A stretch of DNA of 64,000 nucleotides from Lunularia cruciata. Taxonomy: Eukaryota; Streptophyta; Marchantiopsida; Lunulariales; Lunulariaceae. Made by a program: the position numbers and the translations under genes. Shown piece by piece: positions 23,111 to 33,715 of the stretch (positions within the stretch are counted from its first letter, which is position 1; the number at the start of each line of letters is the position of its first letter). The notes under the pieces were generated by a model. That model was not told where the DNA came from and searched no databases. It worked only from the letters and a program-made list of their open reading frames with translations. Location of the stretch: NCBI GenBank assembly GCA_948567375.1, contig OX419756.1, positions 37,400,333 to 37,464,332 of the forward strand, written 5' to 3'.

Positions 23111-24180
23111 GTTGTGTTCAATGGGCTGTGATGTAATTCCTCTAACAAATCACAGTCTATGGCTAGGTTCAGACAATCATGATCAGGTCAGTGACAGGTC
23201 TTGGAGATGTGGCTCCACTAAGACTGAGAGCTCCAAGACTGGAGTCCTCTCATTTATACTATTCACAGACTAAGGATTCACATTCATCAAGGAAGTATAT
23301 ATTTATCGTAATCCCAAGCCTTGCAGTTATAAATTTTTGAGGAAAACCTAAGCAGCTTCAAACAATACAATGACCGACTAAAATCTTAAACGGCAAAGCA
23401 TGTACACAAAGGAGGAGAACTAAGCAAGTTTACATCCTAACCCTTACAATTCTTAGCCCTCCGTTCTATCGTGGCTCTGTTTGGAATTTTCTCCAAGTCT
23501 GTTCTCTAGTCGATAGGTTCTCATTCCACTTCTCCCTTATTCTTGTCCCAAAAACTAATCACTTCCTTCTCTATCACTTCCTTCTTTGGCATTTCCTGAA
23601 ACTCTTTGTTATGTCATTCTCCTGAAAAAAAACCTGCTCACACCTTTCTTGAAAACAAGTCACTTCCTGCCCTTCTTGAAAGCTCTCACATTCTTGTCTC
23701 AAAACTCCACATGGGAAATGCTTTCTAGCTCTGCTCTTCTCTCAAAATCGCGGCAATCCCTAAATCTCCTACTCATTCTTCACAACCTTCAGATCTCTAG
23801 CAAGGCATAACTTCTCTCAAGATCCTTCTCTAAAGCACACACTCTTCAGTCCTCACTTTCAGTTTCCTTCCCCTCTGTCCAAGCATGCCTCTTCTCCTTC
23901 GGGAAAATCTCCCTTATCTTCATTTTCACGTCCAAACTCCTCTTCAAGCCAGACACTGTCCTTTGATGTTTCTCCTATCACCTCGCTCTATCTTACTCAT
24001 GCTCAGGCCAGACCTCTCAACCCTTTGCCGAGAATTCTCCTTGACCCTTTTCTTCCTATCGCAAGCCACATCCTCCTCCCTTGAATGTACTATCTCTTCA
24101 GCCCAAACCCCTTCTTGACGCCCTATACACTGCTCTGATCTGCTTAATCCCTTTGAAGAATTCCCTGCAGACCCTTTGAT
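23111..24180. other. Unclassified part of the GL-7 insert
   Basis: Low-complexity, pyrimidine-rich on the plus strand from about 23450 on. Open frames are short and look like composition effects. No terminal repeats, gene motifs or RNA genes are seen. Confidence 0.3.
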
Positions 24181-25790
24181 AATTCCCTCTCTCTATCTAT
24201 CAACCCTTCTTCTTCAAATCATCCCTATCTTGTCACCACAATCCTTTTCTCAAAGCATCTCTGTCCTATCACCAAAGTCCTTTTCTCAAAGCATCTCTTT
24301 CTTGTCACCAAAATCCTCTCTCAGCCTCTATTTCTCCCGAAACTCCTTCTGTCCACCCATCAACTCCTGGAAAACATTGTTGCTTCAAAAAAGTACTCTT
24401 TGTAACTTCTCGAAATCCCACTATCAGCCCTCTATTTCTCTCAATACTCCTACAAACTTCTCCTTCAAAATTTTCTCTGTCATTTCCCGAAAGAACCCAA
24501 TTGTCAGCCCTTTGTTTCTCTCAAAACTCCTGCAAACTTCTCCTTTGAAAAACTCTCTATCATTTCCCAAAAACCCTACTGTCAACCCTTCATCTTTCTC
24601 TTGAAACTCCTTCAAAAAACTCTTTGTCATTTCCCAAAAACCCTACTGTCAGCCCTTCATTTTTCTCTCAAAACTCCTGCAAACTTCTACTTCTAAAAAC
24701 TCTCCATCATTTCCCAAAAGCCCTATTGTCAGCCCTTCATCTTTCTCTTGAAACTCCTTCTGTCCACCCATCAACTCCTGGAAAACATTGCTGCCTCAAA
24801 AACCCTCTTGTCACTTCTTGAAATCCCATTGCCAGCCCTCTGTTTCTCCCAAAACTCCTACAAAATTCTCCTTCAAAAATTCCTCTATCATTTCCCAAAA
24901 AAGAACCCTACTGTCAGCCCTCTGTTTCTCTTGAAACTCCTGCAAACTTCTCCTTCAAAAATTCCTTTGTCATTTCCCAAATGAACCCTACTGTCAGCCC
25001 TCTGTTCTCTCAAAACTCTTGCAAACTTCTCCTTCAAAAAACTCCTCTGTCCTTTCTCAAAAGCTCTATTGTCAGCCTTTCATCTTTCTCTCAAAAATCC
25101 TACAAACTTCTCCTTCAAAAAACTCTCTATCATTTCCCAAAAGCCCTACTGTCAGCCCTTCATCTTTCTCTCGAAACTCCTTCTGTCCACCCATCAACTC
25201 CTGGAAAACATTGCTGCCTCAAAAAACCTCTTACCACCTCCTGAAATCCAACTGTCAGCCCTCTATTTCTCCCCAAAAATCATGCAACTTCTCCTTCAAA
25301 AACTCCCCTGTCCTTTCCCGAAAACCCTCCTGTCAGCACTTCATCTTTCTCTCAAACTCCTGCAAACTTCTCCTTCAAAAAACTCTCTATCATTTCCAAA
25401 AAGCCCTATTGTCAGCCCTTTGTCTTTCTCTCAAAACTCCTTCTATCCACCCATCAACTCCTGGAAAACATTGCTGCCTCTAAAAACCTCTTGTCACTTC
25501 CCAAAATCCCGCTGTCAGCCCTCTATTTCTCTCGAAACTCCTGCAAACTTCTCCTTCAAAAATTCCTCTATCATTTCTTGAAAGCCCTACTGTCAGCCCT
25601 TCATCTTTCTCTTGAAACTCTTTCTGTCCACCCATCAACTCCTGGAAAACATTGCTGCCTTGAAAAACCTCTTGTCACCTCCCGAAATCCCACTATCAGC
25701 CCTCTGTTTCTCCCAAAACTCCTGCAAACTTCTCCTTCCAAAATTCTTGAGACCCTCCAATACCCTAGTAATACTCCAACAGTTAAGTGA
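24181..25790. repeat. Minisatellite, about 80- and 105-bp units in higher-order array
   Basis: The words GTCAGCCC and AAACTTCTCCTTCAAAA recur every 76-82 bp or about 105 bp. The longer spacing carries an extra block, CCACCCATCAACTCCTGG, seen at about 24353, 24766, 25190, 25450 and 25632. At least 14 units are visible. The first 130 bp has a shorter repeat based on CTTTTCTCAAAGCATCTCT. Overlapping open frames of up to 170 codons run through it because the sequence is repetitive and stop-poor; they are not credible genes. Confidence 0.8.
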
Positions 25791-25970
25791 CAAGCCAAAT
25801 ACACTGAGCTTATGTAACATTAAAAAATATCCACCACTCAAGTTCCTCCCTTCCTTAACACAAGAGAAAGTGCTTGAGCTTATAGGAACACCAAGCAACT
25901 ACCGGTTTCACCATAACATAAATCCTTGAGTTCATTAACATGAAAACTCACACCAAATGGCACCAATACT
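25791..25970. other. Junction between minisatellite and GL-7 5' end
   Basis: About 180 bp that match neither the repeat nor the first 220 bp of GL-7 (25975-26196). No feature recognised. Confidence 0.3.
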
Positions 25971-26196
25971 ACGTGTAGATTATTTTCCCGATGACACCGC
26001 CCAATATGAAGTCTTTCCTTTTTCTTCTTTGTCTTTGTGTCTCCTTCAATCTTGACCCAAGGTCTACTTTGAGCTTTACTCCAAACCCGCATTTTTTCTT
26101 ATTTCTTCCTATGTTAGCACTCTTTAGGCTCTATCCACATACTTCTTCTTCAAATTTTCCTAAAACTATCCAAAACAAAAAAATTTGGGTACCACA

Positions 26197-26276
26197 ACTC
26201 TTCCTACTTGCAGATCCAAAATGAAAATGCACCTCTTCATATTTGCTTCTTCAACTCTACCATCACCAAAATGTAC
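26197..26276 (-). mobile_element. GL-9, first piece: LTR fragment hosting GL-7
   Basis: Minus strand: GAAGAAGCAAATATGAAGAGG... GGATCTGCAAGTAGGAAGAGT, the region between ORF end and TATTTAAAG box in other GL copies. It stops at the GL-7 start. The matching remainder, beginning AGAGTTGTTAGG, is on the plus strand at 31174. The two pieces overlap by AGAGT and join as GL-2 does at that place. Confidence 0.7.
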
Positions 26277-26452
26277 CAATGATGTCTCACAATCAACGGT
26301 AAAGGTCAAACAAAGTCCAAACTCCAATGGTAACCCAATTCCATGATACGTAATGGGTGTAATTGTGGCATAAGAGCATTAAATGATGCTCTAGCTTGGT
26401 CACAAACCACACATCTCACATTAAACCTGTTGTACACGGGTTTGAACACTAT
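26277..26452 (-). pseudogene. Gypsy G2a integrase fragment
   Basis: Minus-strand remnant with CVVCDQARASFNALMPQLHP and GYHWSLDF: the last Cys pair of the HHCC zinc finger and the first catalytic Asp region of a Ty3/gypsy integrase. The paralogous stretch in G2b lies at about 49880-50040. Cut by GL-10 on one side and GL-9 on the other. Confidence 0.75.
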
Positions 26453-26862
26453 TGTGGTACCCACATTTTTGTTTTTTTTTCTTATTTTTGAAGAAGAAGT
26501 GTACAAAAGAAGTTGAATTGCACCTGTACGGCAGAAGAAGGCAAAGAAAGGTGTCCTTGAGGTGTAACCCAAGGTAAAGTGACCTTATGTTAGGAGGCGA
26601 GGTACTCGGAATTGCCCTATCAACATGCAACCCGAAGTAAGGAGACTTTGGGGGTGCTCAACCCAAGGCAAGAACAATGTAACAACTTTCCTTCAAGGCA
26701 AGTCATTCAAGAAGGTACCATTCACAAAAATAGCGGTCATAAGCATGAAGGATAATTGACAATGATAGGAGCATGCAGGAGGTGTGATTTCTTGGTAAAA
26801 ACTCAAAGTGAAGAAAGATGGAGGAAGTGCATCACGATAAAATTTGGGCAAAAGACAAAGAA

Positions 26863-29420
26863 ATGACAAACAATTTCTCATCACCGTTAAGGAGTCATCC
26901 TATAGGAGATCATGGGAAGGGTGTGTCAAGAGGAAGTTGAGAGAGTTAATCCGGGAATCAGTAGGAAGAATAGCCCCCAACCAAGAGTGGACAAGAGAAA
27001 TATGGGAGGTGGGAAGAAGAACTCCAAATTCACAATGAGAAATCATGCAATTTGGAGGTTAGATGTGATTGCAAGAATTGAGGTCCTAAGCAGGCTTTGG
27101 ATCACATTCTTGGCATGGAACTTGAATGTTAGTTTTCTAGGTTTCATGATTGAGATCATCGAGAGTAAGTGTCTTGATGGCCTTGAGGAAGAAGGGAAGA
27201 GAGGAAATCCAGCTTGATGGATAGAGTGGGATTGGAGATTAGTACTCGGGAGAGAAGCAAGCGCAAAGCATGGTGCCATGTTCTTGGGGAAGGGAGAAGT
27301 AGCCAAAGAAACCCAAAAAGTGAGAGATGCCTTCTCTTCTATGCACACAAAGAATGGCTACAAAGTGGAGAGCTATAAGGATACTATCAAGAGGAGGATT
27401 GTGAGTGCTCTAATGGTGATCTTGAAGCTGCAAAGAACAGCCTATGTGATGAAGCACCAAGTGGTGTTCTTCCATAAGATGTTTGTAGGAGAGCCAATTA
27501 ATTGGGTGAAGTGTTTCCATCAAAGGACTCAACAAATGATGTGGAATTTGCAAGACAAGTTGCCTCCACATTACATTGTGTCATTTGCAGCCCACTTCTA
27601 TCTAGGGTTGAACTTGCTCAATGCAGCGGAGAGACACAAGATGGTGTCCCACTTCCACCCCGACTTAAGAAGAGATGATGCGGAGGAGCAGCAATACATC
27701 CTGCAAATCAGGAGTAGCAATGAGTACTACGACCAGAGTGGGCAGAGTGTGCAATTGAAGGTGAGCACTCCAAAGTCAAAGAAGAGAAGTTGACAAGGAG
27801 AAGTAGAAGAAGTAGAGAAGGCACAACCTTGGAAGGCTAGAAAGGTGAACCCAAGGAGAGAACTGGTAGTAATCGAGTCGTCAGACAAAGAGTTGGAAGG
27901 GGAGGCTAAGTGCAAGTCTGAAGACTCAGAGAAGGAGGAAGTACCCAAGTTTATGCTTCAGAGTGGGGACACGAGTAGTGCCAATGATGATAGAGTAGAG
28001 ATGTAGTCTGTACCCAACAAGGAGGAAGCCAAGATGGAGATAGAGGAGAAAGGTAACTCAAAACTGGAAGATGAAGTTCAAGAGCAAGAGGAAAAGAGAG
28101 TTACAATTCAGAGGAAGTCTGTTCTAAATGTAAGGTGAAGTATGAAGCAGGGCCGAGTAAGGTAAGAGAAGTGGAGAGTGGAAGTTCAGGGAGCAAAGAA
28201 TCCATTTCTATAAGGCGATTGCGGCTAAGAAGGCAATTATCAAGTGAAGAGGAGGCAAAGAAGGAGATAAGTCTGCAAGCCAAGGTAACTCCAAGTGAAG
28301 GAGTAGAATATCTGAGGGAGATTGTGTGCCTGTTGTTAATGAAGTTAGAGCACAAGAAGAAGGAGATGTAGTTGATGTGTCCAAAGGTGAAGAATATATT
28401 GCAGGTGTTAACTCAATTGGAAGAGGAGAACTCAGAATTGAAGGAAAGTATAATCCAAGGTGAGGAGAAAAGGAAGTGCTACGAGTAGCTGCCATAGTGT
28501 AGAATCAAGTAATTGAGAACTTGAAGAGAGAAGTGAGGAGAGAAGAGAGAACCATAAAGCAGAATGACATAGTAAGGGAAAGATAGGTAGCTGAGTATGA
28601 AATCTTGAAATAGCAATTTGTTGATTCGAGATTAGAAATTATCCATGCTATGGCAAGAGTAGCAAAGAAGGAGCAAGAGGTTGATAGAGTGATGGAGAGT
28701 GTAGAAGAGAAAAAGAAACTTTGGCAAAGAGAGTTGACAATGAGATATAGGGAGGGAGAAATATTAAGAGAGTTACTTTGCAATCTAGAGGAGAAGATTG
28801 TACAAAAGGAGAAGGAGAAGGAGACAATGAAAGCCAAGTTTGAAGCGGAATTGGCAATGTATAGAGACGATTGGCTTGCAAATCAAGAATAGGAGAGAAG
28901 AACAAGACTAGAGCCATTGAAGGAGATGGTAATGAAGATGAACATGATGCTGAGTATAGAAACCAGCGTGCAAATTGAAGAGACAAGACTGCATGAGTTG
29001 AAGTTGTTGGTGTAGGAGACGAGGAGGAGAAATGCAAAGGATAAAGACTTGAATGCTTTACTTATCAGTCTCAAAACTTGTGTAGATAGGAAGATATTGG
29101 AAGTGGAAGACAATATAACAATTAGATTAGACTTAGTGAAATTAGAGATAGATAAACTTTGGAAGGATGTAAGAGCAAAACCCAAAGTAGATGACATAGG
29201 AGTACAAATATCTTTAGAGTTACCATCGGACATATTAGAGAAGAGTGGGTCGGGAGATAGAGATTTAGAAGGATTACCTATGATGAGAATTGTAGATCAG
29301 GAAGGAGAAATGTTAGAATTGGTAGAGGAATTAGGAGTTGTGAAACCCAAGGATAGAATAGTGAGTGAAGTGACTTTGGGATTGAAAGCCAAGGAAGAGG
29401 TTGACATCGGATCAGAGTAG
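26863..29420 (+). pseudogene. GL-10 LTR-borne ORF
   Basis: ATG 26863 (MTNNFSSPLRSHP) lies 27 nt after a GATAAAA remnant of the TATA box. Conserved domain 27001-27700 (MGGGKKNSKFTMRN, WRLDVIARIEVLSRLW, MKHQVVFFHKMFVGEPINWV, PPHYIVSFAAHFYLGL). Linker and basic patch follow (ISIRRLRLRRQL), then coiled coil (28650-28892) and the acidic tail ending EEVDIGSE before TAG 29418. Many stops and frameshifts. About 850 codons of alignment, matching GL-8 along its length. Confidence 0.68.
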
Positions 29421-29538
29421 TATAAGATTGAGATAAGAAGAGGTAGATATGAAGAGGTGGATGGTCATTTTGGATCTGCAGGTTAGAGGAGTTGTTATAG
29501 AACGGTATAGTTGTTAGTAATTGCTGAAATGCTCTACC

Positions 29539-29547
29539 TATTTAAAG
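29539..29547 (+). promoter_or_regulatory. TATTTAAAG box of GL-10
   Basis: Located 670 nt before the LTR end and about 120 nt after the ORF stop; candidate core promoter of the retroelement transcript. Confidence 0.5.
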
Positions 29548-30216
29548 GTGGCATTTGCAGTCAAATGTTGCTCGGTGCTCATAATTTCTGAGAATAGATA
29601 AAGCAAAGTGTTGTGAAGTTGTGCTCGTCATTTGAGCTTAATTCCAAGTATAAATCTTGTGTCTGTGATTGTGAGTGTGTGGAGAATTCTGAAGTGCAAA
29701 CCAGAGTGTTTGTTAGATGTTGGATTCTGCAGCCTTGATCTTGATTTTGTGTGTTTGATCCTAAGTGAAGTGCAATTTGAGCAATGCCTTGACAGATCTA
29801 AGAGGAATTGTCATGTTGGTAGTATTGTGCATTTGTGAGTGCAACATGAAGTTGATGTGAATCAATTTTGATTGAGGAAGTTGTGCCTTCAATGGAGGGG
29901 TGGAACACAATTTTGAGGCAAAGTCATTTTGTAGTGAAGTGCTATTTTTGGGAGAGCCTGAATCATCACAATCAAGATTCTTTAGAAAGATTATATGGAG
30001 TTGTGATTAAGAAGTGCTAATTTGTGATGACACTACAAGTCAGTGCTTGTTACTCTCTTCTGGGTGTGGTTTCTACGTGAGAGACTAAAGATGCAACCAA
30101 GAAGAACTACATTGTTATTGTTTACTTTGTATTTGGACATTTCTAACTAGTATCTCTACGGGAATGAACTTTACTTACCTGATTACCGCAAAAGTGATAT
30201 TTGCCGGGTTGTCACA

Positions 30217-30434
30217 ATTGTGTCACTGGCAATACCAATCCAAAGATAGTCCTTCACTAAGATATCATCATGAATGTCTTGTTGAACTATGCCACTATCT
30301 CCACTCTCTAGATCTATAACCACAATAACTCCTCTTGCATGCATTGTGAGAGATACCACCAAAGCCTCAAAAAATATACAAAGAAAGGTAGATGCGTGCC
30401 AACCTAGCACTAGCTCCTCATCTATCTCACCATG
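30217..30434 (-). pseudogene. Gypsy G2a RNase H-to-integrase linker fragment
   Basis: Minus-strand open frame containing HGEIDEELVLGWHAST and QQDIHDDILVKDYLW. In this gypsy lineage, as I recall it, the RNase H end (SRN...) is followed by a segment with HG-D..E..PGWHA, so this is the continuation of 16073-16302. G2b confirms the order: ACTAGAG is followed within 8 bases by CATGGTGAGA on one strand. Here the two halves are 14 kb apart and inverted. Confidence 0.65.
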
Positions 30435-31173
30435 GGATCTACAAGTAGGAAAAGTTGTTGTAGAACGGTATACTTGTTAGTAATTGTCATTTGCTTCACT
30501 ATTTAAAGGTGGCATTTGTAGTCTTATGTTGTTCAGTATTCATATTTTTGAAGATAGATAAAGCAAAGTGCTGATTTTAGTGCTCTTTGCTTGAGCTTAA
30601 TTCCGAGTATCAACTCAGTGTCTATGTTTGTGAGTGTTGGGAGAATTTTGAAGTGCAATTTAGTGTGTTTGTTGGATGTTCGATTCCGTAGCCTTGATCT
30701 TTACTCTATATGTTTGATCCTGAGTGAAGTGAAATCAAAGCAATGCCTTGACAGATCTGAGAGGAATTGTAGTGTTGGTAATATTTTGCATTTGTGAGTG
30801 CAGCGAAAAGTTGATGTGAAGCAATTTTGATTGAGGAAGTTGTGCCTTCAATGGAGGGGTGGAACACAATTCTGAGGTGAAGTGTTTTTCAATGAAGTGC
30901 CATCTTTGGGAGAATCTGAATTATCACAATCAAGATTTGTTTGGACAAAAAATTTTATGTTCTATTTATGGTGTGTGTATTTGTGACAAGATTGTGAATT
31001 AGTGTTTGTTACTCTCTTCTGGGTGTGGTTTCTACCTGAGAGACTAAAGACGCAACCAAGAATAACTTAATTGTTACTTTACTTTGTATTTGACCAATTT
31101 TGAATTGTATCTCTATGGGAACGAACTTTACTTACCCAATTACCGCAAAAGTAATATTTGCTGAGTTGTCACA
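30435..31173 (+). mobile_element. GL-7, tail piece (promoter-R-U5), separated by inversion
   Basis: Begins GGATCTACAAGTAGG, the point where GL-7 breaks off at 16303 give or take about 12 lost bases, and ends GAGTTGTCACA. TATTTAAAG at 30500 is 666 nt before the end. The next five bases, AGAGT, equal the target duplication on the far side of the GL-7 start. Most simply it is the missing end of GL-7. Confidence 0.65.
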
Positions 31174-31898
31174 AGAGTTGTTAGGAACCGGTATTTTTGT
31201 TAGTAATTGTCAAGTGCTCTATTATTTAAAGGAGGAATTTGTAGTATGTTGTTGTTAGTATTCATTATTTCTGAGAATAGATAAAGCAAAGTGCTAATTT
31301 TAGTGCTCGTCACTTGAGCTTGATTTTGAGTATGAACGTTGTGTGTGTGTTGTGAGTGTGTGGAGAATTATAAAGTGCAAGTCAGTGTGCTTGTTGGATG
31401 TTGGATTCCATAGCCTTGATCTTCATTTTGTGTATTTGATCTTGAGTGAAGTGCAATCGGAGCAATGCCTTGATAGATCTGAAAGGAATTGTAATGTTGG
31501 TAGTATTTTGCATTTGTGAGTGTAGTGTAGTGTTGATGTGAAAAAATTTTGATCAAGGAAGTTGTGCCTTTAGTGGAGGGGTGGAACACAATTTTGAGGC
31601 AAAGTCATTTTGTAGTGAAGTGTCATTTTCAAGAGACTCTGAATCATCACACTCAAGATTGTTTGGAAAGATTTGAGGAAGTTGTGATTATGGGTGACAA
31701 ATTGTTGTGACAAGACTGTAAGTCAATGCTTGTTACTCTCTTTTGGGTGTGGTTTCTATTCAAGGACTAAAGAAGGACTTAAGAAGAACCACATTGGTGA
31801 TAGCTACTTTGTATTTGACCAATTCTGAATTGTATCTCTATGGGAATGAAATTTACTTACCTAATTACCACAAAAGTGATATTTGCCAGGTCGTCACA
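31174..31898 (+). mobile_element. GL-9, tail piece: host of GL-7
   Basis: Starts AGAGTTGTTAGGAACC, directly continuing the fragment at 26197-26276 on the other strand. TATTTAAAG at 31223 is 668 nt before the end CAGGTCGTCACA. Gypsy G2a sequence follows at once (TATATCTACA), at the place where G2b reads CTATGTATATCTAC, so this LTR was inserted in the G2a integrase tail. Confidence 0.7.
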
Positions 31899-32518
31899 TA
31901 TATCTACACCAGACAGCACCAACAACACTTGATGTTTCTACACGCCACATTATTTTAAGAGTCCATGAGGTTTTGCTATCTGGAGTCCTTGTATTGGAAG
32001 GACATGATGATGTTTTTTGGAAGGATCATGTGTGCAATTATGCGCCATGCCACCTCCCAAGCATTGATGTACTATAGATCCAAACTTGGCACTTGTAGGC
32101 TTGCGGTGTATGTTATATGGCTTGGTGGAATTGCTTTGATGTTAGTGTGTGATAGTTGTTTGAGAGGATAGCGTATGGCATGTATGACTCCTTCTCTCAC
32201 GGTGGTTCCTCAAGGACAGTGGTCATGTCCTAGATGTACTTGACCTATAGCTAATTCATCCTTTATATGGTATAGATTGTAGATAAGCGACTAACAATGG
32301 GGCTTGATAGCACCTAGCCTCTTGATCTTTTCCCCACCATAAGATATACCCTATGTTTGGAGTAGATGGCTATCTAGAGTTAGAGGGACCTAATTGCCAA
32401 CTAGGAGGATGAATGTAGGACTTTAGAGTTCATGTATGACTTATGTGTAAGTTGTGCTTCTATAGTGTATGATGTTGATAGCAATGAATGTTGTATAGCA
32501 ATGTGTATATGCGCTACA
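31899..32518 (+). pseudogene. Gypsy G2a integrase tail with PHD-type zinc finger
   Basis: End of G2a pol. After an SH3-like start (YIYTRQ) and a stretch ending CAPCHLPSIDV, it encodes the second half of a PHD finger: VCDSCLRG, a stop where the Trp should be, MAC, then GQWSCPRCT (about 32130-32250). The first Cys pair reads CMLY in another frame. The region after 32250 is non-coding and matches G2b at 48723-48890, 44809-44935 and beyond. PHD fingers usually read histone H3 tails, so this may have served target choice (inference). Confidence 0.6.
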
Positions 32519-32952
32519 GAGTAACTCAAGTGAATAGGCTAAAAGTCAAATAAAGTCTAAAGTCTAAAGAAATGTCCATACTTGTGTGATCTTATCCTAA
32601 GCATGTGGTATTACCCAACCACTAAGTCAAGGATTCCTTTACATGGGCTTACCTTGGACTATAGAAGAATCCAAAACAAAAAGGCTTGTGGGTCCAAGAG
32701 TTCTCAAGTCTTTCCTCAAAGCTAAACACCTAGGAATAATACCAAGTGAATACACTAGAATCCAAAATAGTGGTGCTCATCTTTTCCACTTCCTCTATAG
32801 TAAAGTCCCCTCTATCTTAACTATGACTAACTTTAGCTAATCATGACTGATGTAGGACTATCCTTTATCTCTATATAAATAATATCTCTCAAGTACTTAA
32901 AATATTAAACTAAATATCACAATAGCACATACATGCAAAAATAGGTGTTACA
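32519..32952 (-). repeat. Truncated G3-family LTR
   Basis: Minus strand, starting TGTAACACCTATTTTTGCATG and following the G3 LTR for about 430 of its 692 bp before breaking off at a G2a junction. It abuts an integrase fragment of the same family in the opposite orientation. Confidence 0.75.
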
Positions 32953-33680
32953 GTCCATGCTATCACATTTCTCTATCACACATAAAGTAACTAAATCCTA
33001 TAAGCCAAACTCCAATGGCTTGGCAAAGAGAACCAATCAAACCTTATGCATGATATTGGCCAAAGATGCAAGAATGGAGGGTCTAAACATCATTGAGACA
33101 AGAGGATTCATGCGGTTTTGTGGGAGTATAGGACATTTAGGATGACCATGAAGACTTTCACCAGATGATTCTCCATTCTATTTGGTATATGGAATTGAAT
33201 CTATCTTACCTATTCACTTTGATAGGACAACCATGAAGACTTTCACCAGATATTCTCCATTCTATTTGGTATATGAAATTGAATCTATCTTACCTATTCA
33301 CTTTGATCTTCCTACCTTCCAAAGCATTCATAAAAGATTTAAGGAAGTCAAGGAAAGATCAACTCATGGAACTAGAGGAGGCAAGAGTAGTTGCTATGGT
33401 TTGAGTAGGACAAGCCCAAAGGAAACAAAAGGAGAGCTATGAAAAGAGGCAAGGCAAGAAGGTGGATCTCTTCAAAGGAGGTGATTGAGTGATGTTGTTT
33501 GATTTTATTTTGTTCAAGAGAATGCAAAAGAAGTTTTTGCTTAAGTACTTTGGTCCTTTCATCATGGAGAAGTTGTGGGGCAATTACACCTATGATCTCA
33601 AGGAGTTGGGAGAAAGACACTTTGATAGGATTAACCATGATAAGTTGAAGATGTATGATAGAAGGTAGAGAGACCTTCAC
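32953..33680 (+). pseudogene. G3-family integrase, C-terminal fragment
   Basis: Begins in the integrase core at SHFSITHKVTKSYKPNSNGL, just before the third catalytic residue region, which reads AKRTNQTL: the Glu of the AERTNQ motif in the intact copy is Lys here. The C-terminal SH3-like part (LLKYFGPFIMEKLWGNYTYD) is present. An 85-bp tandem duplication at about 33145-33313 repeats SPFYLVYxIESILPIHFD. It leads into its own 3' LTR. Confidence 0.75.
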
Positions 33681-33715
33681 TCCAAGGATGAAGTGAAATT
33701 TTAGTCCATGGGTAA

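Larger units (their letters stand above)
16303..26196 (-). mobile_element. GL-7: giant LTR (C subfamily), minus strand, split by GL-8 and by a 3-kb insert, tail inverted away
   Basis: Opens TGTGGTACCCAAAT at 26196 on the minus strand. The flank on that side is AGAGT (ACTCT at 26197-26201). It runs to 16303 and stops in the sequence GAAGAGGTG, lacking the promoter-R-U5 tail. That missing tail is present on the plus strand at 30435-31173, and there too it is followed by AGAGT. Inside lie GL-8 (17464-21220) and an unexplained 3.1-kb block (about 22815-25970). Its protein and 5' end define a third, C, subfamily. Confidence 0.7.
26453..30216 (+). mobile_element. GL-10: full-length giant LTR (A subfamily)
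   Basis: TGTGGTACCCACA to GCCGGGTTGTCACA, 3764 bp, with full ORF and TATTTAAAG box at 29539. It lies in G2a. The flanks ACTAT (26448-26452) and ATTGT (30217-30221) agree at only three of five bases, and G2a coding sequence is missing between the two sides. This suggests a chimera formed by recombination between two LTRs, or heavy decay of the duplication. Confidence 0.88.

Noticed and set aside
25019-25581. Protein genes of 150-170 codons in the minisatellite
   Set aside because: Overlapping open frames exist on both strands because the repeat is stop-poor; Ser/Pro/Leu-rich composition and no start context.
24181-25790. CRISPR-like array
   Set aside because: Units are contiguous and diverged, spacers are not unique, and the context is a plant genome. 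It is a minisatellite.
30435-31898. Tandem LTR tails created by reverse-transcription errors
   Set aside because: The AGAGT duplication and the matching pieces at 26197-26276 explain the two tails as a nested insertion later split by inversion.
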